Source: Strix aluco
Lineage: Eukaryota > Chordata > Aves > Strigiformes > Strigidae
Direction: 5' to 3'
Length of the DNA: 64,000 nt
Assembly (NCBI RefSeq): GCF_031877795.1
Contig: NC_133938.1
Location: 12,432,920 to 12,496,919, forward strand
Part shown: positions 41,640 through 50,659 of the stretch, piece by piece
Position numbering within the stretch: position 1 is the stretch's first letter
Layout of the letters: the number at the start of each line of letters is the position of its first letter
Translations under genes and position numbers: made by a program
The notes under the pieces: model-generated
What the model was told of the DNA's origin: nothing
Database searches by the model: none
What the model saw: only the letters and a program-made list of their open reading frames with translations

Positions 41640-42409
41640 CTGAGGAAGAAAAACAGGTTGAGGTTGGAGCCACCTCCTCCGATAATCCTCCTTCCAAAAC
41701 ATGCAACCCCATATCCACAACAATGCACAGATCCAAACCCCTGCTCTCCACAAGGTAAAACACACCAGTTACCCAAACCACATTAGTGAAATACGAACTA
41801 CCACCCTAAGCAGCTGCCTTTTTTTTTTGTCACAAGGCTAAATGCCAGTCCGGAGAGGCAGGAACGCTATGACAGGGCAGCAGCCCAACTCCCTGCCTGC
41901 ACTTATGTCCCAGCCCAAGTCAGATAATCAGTCCCAGAACCGCCACAGCCGGCGAGGCCTCGCGAGCACCGCGCTCCTCCCGAGCACAGGAAAGCCCAGC
42001 CGCGCCACACAGCAAACCCACAGCGCCCAGGGCCCCCCGGGGGGTCCCACGGACGGCGGGGCCCGCGGGAGCCCGGCAGCCGGCCGGGGGCAGCGCAGGT
42101 CCCGGCGGGAGCCCCGGGCACGCCGCGGTGACGAGACGCGCTGCCCTGAAGGCGGGGACGACGCCGGGGGAGCGGGGCCCACCCGGCCCAAGCAGGACGG
42201 CAGGCCGCCGCCGGCTGACAGCTGCCACCGGCCGGCTGGAACGGCAACGTGAACGGACACACGGCCACCGCCGGGCTGGCGGCGGAGCGCGGGCCGGGCA
42301 CCCCGCCGCCTGCCCCCCTCCCGCTCCCCTCTCCCCGCCCCGCCGGGCTCCGCTCGCCGAAACAGCGGCGGCCGCTGCGGCCGGCCCTGCCCGCCGCCCC
42401 CCTCCTCAC
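41640..42409 (-). other. ST3GAL3: Probable ST3GAL3 intron 1
   Basis: The right boundary depends on a putative donor (exon ...CCCG, intron GTGAGG) in the CpG island. The left boundary is the well-supported acceptor of the first coding exon. If correct, intron 1 is about 770 nt. Its first part is extremely GC-rich and includes the G-quadruplex tract; its last 300 nt are AT-richer. A different first exon within the island would shift the right boundary. Confidence 0.4.
42313..42341 (-). promoter_or_regulatory. Strong G-quadruplex-forming tract on the ST3GAL3 coding strand
   Basis: The plus strand has C runs of 6, 3, 4, 4 and 4 separated by loops of 1, 3, 3 and 1 nt. The minus strand, the non-template strand of ST3GAL3, therefore carries five G runs within 29 nt, which meets strict quadruplex rules. 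It sits just downstream of the putative exon 1 donor, a common place for such tracts in vertebrate CpG-island genes. Confidence 0.6.
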
Positions 42410-42560
42410 CGGGCAGCCGCCGGCCCTGGGCGCTCGGCCGCCGGCTGCGGCCCCCGGGCGCGGGGCTGCGGGCGCCGCCATGCCGGGCGCGGCGCAGCGG
42501 GACCGGCCGCCGCCGCCGCCGCGGCGCTGAGGGGCACAGCGGCCGCCAATGGGGCGCCGG
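42410..42560 (-). other. ST3GAL3: Putative ST3GAL3 non-coding exon 1
   Basis: A good minus-strand donor (CCCG followed by GTGAGG) has its exon edge at 42410. Transcription would have to begin to its right, probably left of or among the CCAAT boxes at 42546-42768. The right end given is a rough guess for the start-site region. No coding content is expected, because the start codon lies in the next exon. The call rests on position, the donor and the promoter motifs, not on homology. Confidence 0.35.
42507..42521. repeat. (CCG)5 run in the CpG island
   Basis: Five CCG units, extended by near-matching GC triplets on both sides. Such tracts are frequent in the leaders and promoters of CpG-island genes. 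Confidence 0.75.
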
Positions 42561-42768
42561 GGCGGGTCGCCGCGCCGCCTGCCCACCCGCATAGCGGCCG
42601 CCGCCGGCCAATGGGGCGGTGCGGGGGGCCGCGCCCGCAGCCTATCGCGGGAGGCGCCCGCAGCCAATGGCGGGCGGGCGGCGGGGGGTCGCCCCGGAGG
42701 GGCGCTGCGCAGGGCGGCGGCGCGCATGCGCGGAGCCCCCCGCGCGCCCACCCCCTCGCCCCGCCAAT
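42546..42768. promoter_or_regulatory. Four CCAAT boxes (NF-Y type) and an NRF1 palindrome
   Basis: CCAAT occurs at 42546-42550, 42608-42612, 42664-42668 and 42764-42768, all in plus orientation. The first three have the flank GCCAATGG favoured by NF-Y. The first spacings are 62 and 56 nt. Between the third and fourth, at 42721-42732, lies CGCGCATGCGCG, a full NRF1-type palindrome. NF-Y works in either orientation, so these fit the minus-strand ST3GAL3 promoter. They also suggest that the start site lies close to or left of 42546. Confidence 0.65.
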
Positions 42769-42803
42769 CACCGCACCGATGCGCGGCGCGGCGCTGCTCG
42801 AGT

Positions 42804-42824
42804 TCATCATCATCATCATCATCA
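42804..42824. repeat. (TCA)7 microsatellite
   Basis: Seven TCA units mark the right edge of the CpG island, just before the CACTGCA-rich minisatellite. Trinucleotide slippage makes it a likely polymorphic marker. Confidence 0.85.
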
Positions 42825-42829
42825 CCGCC

Positions 42830-44100
42830 CGAATCACTGCTCGGCACTAATCAGCACTGCTCGAATCACTGCACTGCTCCAGTCACTGCACTGCACTGCT
42901 CTAATCACTGCACTGCACTAATTACTGCAGCGCTCTGCTCTAATCACTGCACTAATCACTGCACTGCACTGCTCTAATCACTACTCTGCTCCAGTCACTG
43001 CACTGCACTAATTACTGCAGCGCTCTGCTCTAATCACTGCACTAATCACTGCACTGCACAGCAGTGCTCTGCTCCAATCACTGCACAGCACTGCTTTGCT
43101 CTGTTCCTAGTCACTGCACCGCGGTACTCCCATCCCTGCACTTCACTGCACTGCGCTGCACAGCCCTGCTCTGCTCCAATCACTGCACCGCGCTGCTCCC
43201 CCTCCCCTGTCACTGCACCACACTGCCCTCTTCCATCAGTGCACTGCACCCCACCACTTCCAGTGGCTGCAGGGCACAGCTCTGCACTTCCCCAGTCACT
43301 GCCTGGCATTGCTCCTCCTTCAAATCGCTGCATCGCTTCCCAGTGGCACCTCCAAATGACTGCAGTGCCTTCAAGCACTCCCCTACACCATTCCTTCCTC
43401 CAGGCATGGCACGGCAGGACCCATCCAGTCCTGCCAATGCCTCTGCATTGTCTCATTGCTCCAGTCACTGCTCTGCACAGCGCTGCACCTTTCTCCAGCT
43501 GAGACACTGCCAAATCTTGCAGTCACTGCAGCTGTGACATTGTACCACACCTCCCTCCTATCCAGCTGCTGCACCCCAACAGCGACACTGCATTGCCTAG
43601 CCTCTAGTCCCTGCATTGAAGTGCACTGCATCTCCCTTCAATTACTGCACTGCCCAACCTCTAAGCACTGCTCGGAACAGCCTCTAACCCCTGCACTGCT
43701 CTGCCCAGCCTAGCCTACAGCCACTGCACAGAGCCCCCCAACCCTGTCTTGCTTCCAGTCACTGCACCACCCTGCACCTAGCCATACCGCACAGTCCAGT
43801 TTAGCACCCAGTCACTGCCCTGGGTCACTGCCTTCACACTATTCTCCAGCTTCTGCAGATCCTCACACCAGTACATACCCAACAAGGTCCTGCCCAGCCA
43901 CTGCACGGCACTGGGTCACCTCCCTGGGCTTCCCAGTGTCGCACAGCCTCCACCACTGGACCACACCAGGCTGCAAGGACCACACTGGGCTGCAGGGACC
44001 ACATCAGCTGCCCTCCCACAGCACAGCACAGCTCACCCTCCACAGCCGGTGTCGCACAGCCCTCGGCACGCAGTTCCCATTACATTACTGTCTCCACCTT
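42830..44100. repeat. Degenerate CACTGCA/CACTGCT minisatellite next to the ST3GAL3 promoter
   Basis: Around 1.2 kb is built from variants of short words such as AATCACTGCACTGCACTGCTC and CCAGTCACTGCACTGC. The array is densest and best preserved at 42.83-43.10 kb and grows more diverged to the right, where CAGTCACTGC words recur to about 43.83 kb and fade by 44.1 kb. Within it, 42911-42969 recurs as 43001-43059 without a mismatch, a recent unit of 90 nt. Reading frames through the array give repetitive serine/leucine/cysteine/histidine-rich peptides and are not genes. The right limit is approximate. Confidence 0.85.
42911..43060. repeat. Two copies of a 90-nt higher-order repeat unit
   Basis: The 59-nt block starting CACTGCACTAATTACTGCAG at 42911 is repeated exactly from 43001. 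The flanking parts are similar but diverged. This is the youngest part of the minisatellite. Confidence 0.88.
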
Positions 44101-46642
44101 CTCACTGCACAGCTGCCACACGAGCACTGCAACGGTGGGGCCAGCCCACACCTCACACTTCCCACAGCCACTGGCCCCACAGCCTTGCTGGGTAACCCCT
44201 AACACTCGTGAGGCACAGGGCAAGTGAGAAACACAAGTATAAGGCAGCACAGGGAAGGAATGATAAAGAGGGAAATTACTAGGCACAGGGAGGGAAAAGT
44301 CATCTGAAAGGAAAAAGACCGTAAGGAATAAACCTGCATCTTCAGGACAGCTAAGCAGCCCAATGATTTCCTGTTTCCACTCTCCATGAGTCACTGATAA
44401 CACAAGGAAAACAAAAAGGCACGTGAGTTTAAGGGAAGCTAAGATTATGTCCAGTGTGGTGGCAGCTCCCACTGCAGGCAAGCCCAGGTGCCAGCTGACT
44501 GGCAGACATCTCCTTGGATGGTGCAGGGCCAGCTGAGCACTGCTCAAGCCCGCTGCCCAGCTCTCGGTGAGAGGCAGAGCCCACACAGGTTGCAGGGAGA
44601 GCTGGCGGGGGCTCACACAGCCCCACTTTCACAGCCAGAAACCCCACTTTGAGTGCAGCACGCGTGAAGTCAATGCAGGTTGGCCGCAAGCGTGGCACCC
44701 ACACAGCCCGGCTGGCAGAGCTGTCACGCTCCTCTGCAGAGACATGGGGGAGACAAGTGCCGCACTAACATCCTATTAGGTTTTCTGGATGCCAACAACA
44801 ACTTCTAGATGCAGCACAGGAGACAAACAGACTCACGTCAACACCCAGGTATCACCAGCACCAATATACCCCCAAGTAGGTGCATGGAAAGGGCCCATGA
44901 CCACATCCACACAGTCCCATCCATCTGCAGGTTTGCCCCCCCTGCTGCTGCCTGCACCAACCCCCAGCTTCCCAGGGCTGACCCACTCAGGACGTTGGTC
45001 ACTCTCACCCGGCTGAGGCAGCTCCCTTCCCTCTGGCTTCACCAGGGACAGGCTGGGCAGCCTCCTCCGCTGGCCCCAGCTCAGCCACTGGGCTCATTTC
45101 CTCCAATAACCCCACTGACTCCTGCACTGCGTCACGTCTGGCTGGAGCCCAGTTTTGCCTTACAAACACTTGCTTTATGCCTGATCCTCTTTGACTCTTC
45201 ATGCGTGTAAGCCGGGACTCTTCTCCCTGCCTTGACCCCCCATGCCCCGGTGACATGGAGCTGCCTGAGATGCCTGCCACCTCTGCGCCACATCTGCTCC
45301 AACCATCCTCAAACCTCACCTAAACTGCCCCGGCTCTACCGCTTGCGCACTCAGAACTTAAAGCCTGCGGTCTGCAGGCAGAGCGGGTGATCTGCTTTTG
45401 ATGATGAGATAAGCGGGGACCTACAGCATGAAGCCAGATAACGACAAGGCCCGGGCTTGCTCCTGAGCCTGCGATTGTCACTTGGAAACCCTACGCCCTG
45501 TTATCAGGTGTCAGTGTGCTGGAAAGAGCCCAGGATGAAGTCACGCTGCTTGCCAGCCTGGAAAAAACTCAGGAGGCAAGTGCCGTGCATCTACGGAAAT
45601 CAGGTACCAGCTCCCGGCAGCTGTCTAATGGCCATGAGATGAATTAAGGCAATGATTAGTGGAGTGATTTGGTTTGAGTAGCAGGACTTCAGTCTGAACA
45701 TGTTCCTACTTAGCTTACACGTTTCATTCACAGGCAGATGTCAAGCTGGATGTTGCTAGGAGATCAACAGCAGGGGAATAATTAAGTCTGATTAAATCCT
45801 ATCATATTGCCGTGTCGCTTTCCAGAATGCTCTGGAGTTTTCAAAGCCAAACTGACCAAATGAAAGGGCAAGAGCTGCAGCCCATCCTACTCAACAGAAC
45901 CCACTTGCAGCTGACCCGCTGAGCCCGTGGCTGTCCATGTGTCTGCAGAGCATTTCCCGCAGCAACACTGAGAAAAAAAAGGCTCTGGCAAAGGGCATGG
46001 CTGATGGCTGCGTTAGCAGATAACACAGGACAGTCGGGACCAGTCGCTGCCTAGAGTAGGCAGTAAGGGGTCCTACACCCCATGTCTCTACATCAACCCT
46101 GAGTGCTGCTTGGGGTGCTCATGTTGGACTAGACATGAACCAGTGCCCTCGGCACATATAACACACCTGGGTCAAAGCTGTGCAAGGGGCCAGGTGCTGG
46201 TTCAGCCACTCAAGTCCCCAGTGGGGCTTGGGCACATCAGGGTGACCATCAGCAAAGCTTCCTCCTTCCCTTCCTCTGGAAGGAGCCTGCCTGGGGCATG
46301 CCAAAATTGCTCTGCAAATGCACGTCACACGTGGTGCTGAGCAGCACGGGGCGTTCCTGCTGAAATGATGCCTGCTTGCTTTTTTCTTTCCTGGTGGCTG
46401 AGCCGCACATTATATGGAATGACACATAAAGGTAAATAACAGCTACAGGTTCTTCTCCCATCAGTAAATAAAGTTATGCTGCAACTATCTGCATCAATTG
46501 CCAAACACACACACGTCAGTCTCTGGACTCGCTCTGTAGTGAGGCTGCTAATCTCATTTTGACTGCCCTATAAAAATTCTCATTCTAATACTCACACTGT
46601 AATCCTTGCCCCCAAATTACATGTCATCAAATCAGACCTGAT

Positions 46643-46690
46643 ACTAATTAATATAGTATTTTATTACTAATTAAATACCACTAAATACCA
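46643..46690. repeat. Duplicated homeobox-type TAATTA motifs in an AT-rich patch
   Basis: ACTAATTAA occurs at 46643-46651 and again at 46666-46674. The second copy is followed by TAAATACCA, which is repeated 10 nt later at 46682-46690. The patch lies in an AT-rich island inside GC-rich DNA. The motif pair is seen directly; any regulatory role is a guess. Confidence 0.5.
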
Positions 46691-49600
46691 CAGCAAAGAT
46701 CTCTTTCCAGTAATGACTAGATAGAGATTACCTCTGCTGATGCATAGGCTTGGGAAATGCAATCTGGGCCATAACACGCTCATATTTCGGCTTTATCTCT
46801 CTGGCCAAACTTATTTAATCTCACACACTCATTACATATTATTCTTAAACACAGGCTCTGAGCGCTGAGTGTGATCAGTCTGTGGACGGCACTTTACATT
46901 TCTGGTGCTCTGGCTACTCTAAGAACAGAAAACATTAAACAGCATCAGCAGCAGGCCCACACAAAACAAGCTAAAACAAGCTGAACTTGGCTGAAAAATC
47001 CTGCCACCCTCCAGATGTTTTCAACAGCAAAGAGCCACACTTACCACTACGGGCGCAGGTAAACACCCAGAGCCTGCCTGGACGGCTCCCCCCGAGCACT
47101 CTGCCTGACTGGACCAGGCTTCCCAGGGTCTTCCTCAGATGAAATGATCCAGTGGTCCTGCCTGACACACGGCTGTGCGAGTGCGAGCAGCCGGCCAGCA
47201 CGCCACTCAACGGTTCAGCTCCTTGCATTAATTCCAATACGCTATGTTTGGTTCACGCATATTTTCCAAGAAAGGAGGTAGGCTTGATTTGAAGACAAGC
47301 GTTGGAGACTCCCACCTTTCTGGGTCTGTTTCAGGAGTCCCTCACCCTCACGTTCAGAAGAGCATCCCACATCCCTGCGTCTAGCTTCAGCTTGCAGACG
47401 TACCATTTTGTTCTGCCTTCTGCTTGATTAAAGAGCCTTTCAGAGCCTGGCATTTTGTCTTTGTGACACTACACATATGCTGCAAGCAAACCCCCTCTCA
47501 TCTATTTTTCTGATAAGCTAAATATACCAAGTCGCTTAATTCTCTTACTGCCAGGCTTTTCCTCCCACCCTCAAGCGATTTTTTGCATTTCTGCTCTACA
47601 CAGCCTCTCTGATTTTCCTGAATCCTTTTCAAGATTTAGAATCCCACAATGAGCCTCCCTAATGCTTTGACACAGGGATTAAATCCGCCTTTTCCTATTC
47701 TCTGTCTCAAAGGGCTGTGTTGGTCCTTTCTGCCACAGCATCAGACTAAGCATTCAGGCAGGATTGTCCCAAATCTTTTCCGCATCCACCCCTGGTAGGT
47801 TAGAGCCACCTGGGCTGGCCAGCATGTGTCTCAGCTGCACATCCGGAGTTGGGGGGAATGGGACACCTCCATTCCCACACACCTCCCTCACCCTGTCCAG
47901 GATCACAGATGTCATGGCTGCCTCTCCAGCAGCATCCCAGAGCAGTCTGCAAAGGTGGGCTTGCACCCACAGCAAGCACAACATGGGGTGCCATGCCCGC
48001 AGGTCCTCAGGGGGCCAAGAGACTGTCTGCAGGCAGAGTCTGGGGGGATTTCCCTCTGGCTGGTGGTTGTTTAACCCGGGCAGCCCATGTCTCCCCTTGC
48101 CAGCACGCTGCTGCAGGTTCCTGTAGCCCATTGAGGTCTGGACGCAGACCCCACTGCAGGGGAGAGGAGTGCCACATTTGGGAGGGCTTAGGGAGCTGAG
48201 CCTGGCAGGCAGGAGGAAGGTTCGCTGAGCCCCAGCAAGCTCTGCAGGAGCAGACATCCCGGCTCTCAGTAGGTTACTGTGCTGTGAAATAGAGCAGAGG
48301 GCAGAACCAAGTGGTGCCTGCTGGCATCCAGACTGGTTTGAGTGTGATGTCGGGGAAATATTTCGCAATGCCTCTTAACATTTTACCCAACCTGCTCTCA
48401 GTGACAACAGTCACTGAGGAATCTGGTGCACCGCCTAGTTACTGGGCTGCACAGCATGAAAACAGCCTCTCAAAAATAATAAACTGGGTGGAGTTTCCAT
48501 CTTTAATTCTGCCCCTTAAAGAAACCAGCTCAAATAGTCTTCGTATATTTGCCAGTCAAAGGGTTTTCTTTCTCCCCAGCAGCCCCCTCAGTGAAGCCTA
48601 CCTGAGTCCTGGGAGTGAAATAGGGAATCTTTCCCAGCCCACGTGCCACCGTCAGACGTCACAGTGTGCTTCCTCGTGCCGGTGCTGTGGGAACCTGGAA
48701 GGAGCCCAGCTCTGGCTGTGCCTGTGCTGCCTCTCCAAAGCCAGGAGCACATAACCAGATTGCCGCCCTTGAGTTTCTGAGATCATTGCTGAATAAACTT
48801 GAATTTCAGAGACGGTTAGAGCTGTGATGGCCATGGACCCCAATGGGCTCATCCCGAACCCTCTAGCCAGGCATTACCCCGTCCCTTTTCATGCCATAAA
48901 AATAGCTGAAAGTAGCAGACAGGGCAGGCAGGTATCATCCAGCCACTGCCTCCTCTCAACTGGGCACGGCAGGGGTGACCCCATCTCATGTGCTGTTGTG
49001 AAGGGGAGGGAATTTGGCACAGCAGCAGCACAAGGAGAGGCTGCAGCTCCCCAAACCAGCCACGTTCGTGCCACAGGGCCAGGTAATCTGCAAACGATGT
49101 TTTGATGACATAAATATCAGCCCTCCTAAACACACGTGTTAATTTTTAACAAAGACTCAACTGGCGAGAGGCCAGAGTAATTCAAAGAGCCAAAGCAATG
49201 GGCAGAGAACCAGCAGAGAGACCCAGACTGCTGCTGGGGAGGCAAAAGCACGGCTAAGGGCACCTGAGTGCTGTGTTACACAGCACCGACCTTGCAGGGA
49301 AACTCCTCCCTGGGCAAAAGGAAAGGTCTGGCTGGTGAGGGCAGGAGCATCTATAGAGCACACTTTGCTTTCTCCGCTGCCATCAACAGTGACATAGGAT
49401 TTTAATTAAAGGTATGTATTTTGAAGAATTAATAAAGCTCACAATAGATTAACAACTACATACATCAACAGGTAGGTTTTGAGACCTGTCAGTGAGCCAA
49501 GTCTTAATGGGGAGACATCAACAACAGGCAATGTACCTAGACCCCCAGCAACCGTTTCCTGGTCAAGTGCCATTTTATTAAATCAGTTGTCTAGATGACA

Positions 49601-50636
49601 AGATGAAGTCTTACATTTGTGGCTGATAAAATACTGAACAGGTTGCTTGCTCCTACAGCACGAGCTGAACAGCCTGATAAAATGATAACAGGCCACAGCA
49701 CAGTAATGGGCTGCAAAGGAAGGTTTTCGGGACCAGAGAGGACAGGCTGTACCACAGGGTGGAGGATCTCAGGGAAAGCAGGGCAGGTGCTGGAATTAAG
49801 AAAAAAAAGCCAAAAGAGAGAGCTGTCCCCACACACAACTGCTGCTATGAGCCTGCATCTCAGCACCCTGGCTCCAAGAGCCGTGAGCCAGAAGCATACA
49901 GAGGGGTTTTCTGAGCAGACACACGGCAGTGCTTGTGCCTCTACAGCTCTGACAAAGCCAGCTTGATGTCTGGTCCAGCTCTCCAAACTTCAGAACCAAC
50001 ACAGAAATCCTGAGGAGCAACAACACCAGCACAAAAAAGGAGCTAAGACTTGGAAATGTGGAAAATAAGGCTGTGCAAGATGTGAGGAGTGGGGACTGCT
50101 CCACTGCCCCAGGAGAAGGTCTCCTCACTGATGGGGGGAAGAGAGCACTGCTATGGGCAGCATGTCAGTCCGGCAGAGGGAAGTGCAAGATCTGAAGGTG
50201 AGGAGTTGAAGACGGAAAAACTCAACCTTGAAATTAAGTACTTTTCTTTGCAGCACAGTTGCTGAAGGCTGCGGGGGCAGCCATCCCCACCACCCAGCAG
50301 CTCACAAATAAGATTAGATGGTCTCAACTTCTAATTTAATTTTTTTGATACCTGTGGCTTGGTCATGAAGAAGGGCTGCCGCCTGGTCGTGCTTGCTGTT
50401 TCACCCTGATCCATACACATCCTTGGGTTCATTGCTCCTGATCTGTCCAAGCAGCTCCAGCAGCAAAGAGGAAGCCAGGACTGATCCTCACATGCCAGAG
50501 AAGGCACTGGGGAGGGTGCAGAGGGGCTCAGCCTGAGGACAGTCTTGCTCACCTTCTCCTCCTGCTCATGCACGTGTTTTTCTAAAACCAGGCATGACAG
50601 CCTGACCTGTCTCCACAGCGTTATACTGCACTCAGG

Positions 50637-50659
50637 TGCAGGCAGGCTGCCTGCCTGCA
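50637..50659. repeat. Perfect inverted repeat, 10-nt arms, 3-nt loop
   Basis: The arms TGCAGGCAGG and CCTGCCTGCA flank CTG. It is a short, strong potential hairpin in intergenic DNA. No U run follows it and no RNA gene is recognisable around it. Confidence 0.75.

Larger units (their letters stand above)
41940..42830. promoter_or_regulatory. ST3GAL3: CpG island, promoter of ST3GAL3 (minus strand)
   Basis: About 0.9 kb of very GC-rich, CpG-dense DNA contrasts sharply with the AT-rich DNA to its left. It lies immediately upstream of the first coding exon of ST3GAL3. It contains four CCAAT boxes, an NRF1-type palindrome, a short (CCG)n run and many GC boxes, and shows no TATA box. This is the usual build of a broad, housekeeping-type promoter. 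The long open frames on both strands here (up to 314 codons on the minus strand) come from the base composition. A divergent plus-strand transcript is possible but nothing in the sequence proves it. Confidence 0.88.

Noticed and set aside
42481-42530. GCCGCCATGCC, a perfect-looking translation start on the plus strand in the island
   Set aside because: The frame closes after 16 codons (start MPGAAQRD, then prolines). It could only matter as part of an unproven divergent transcript.
41903-42847. 314-codon minus-strand open frame and a 240-codon plus-strand frame across the CpG island
   Set aside because: Both are alanine/arginine/glycine/proline-rich without domains. They overlap the promoter and arise because GC-rich DNA has few stop codons.
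42549-43713. Histidine/serine/leucine/cysteine-rich open frames reading through the CACTGCA array
   Set aside because: They follow the repeat in several frames at once, and the peptides are just translated repeats.
42830-44100. Possible CRISPR-like repeat array
   Set aside because: Units are short, contiguous and degenerate with no unique spacers, and the genome is vertebrate. It is a minisatellite.
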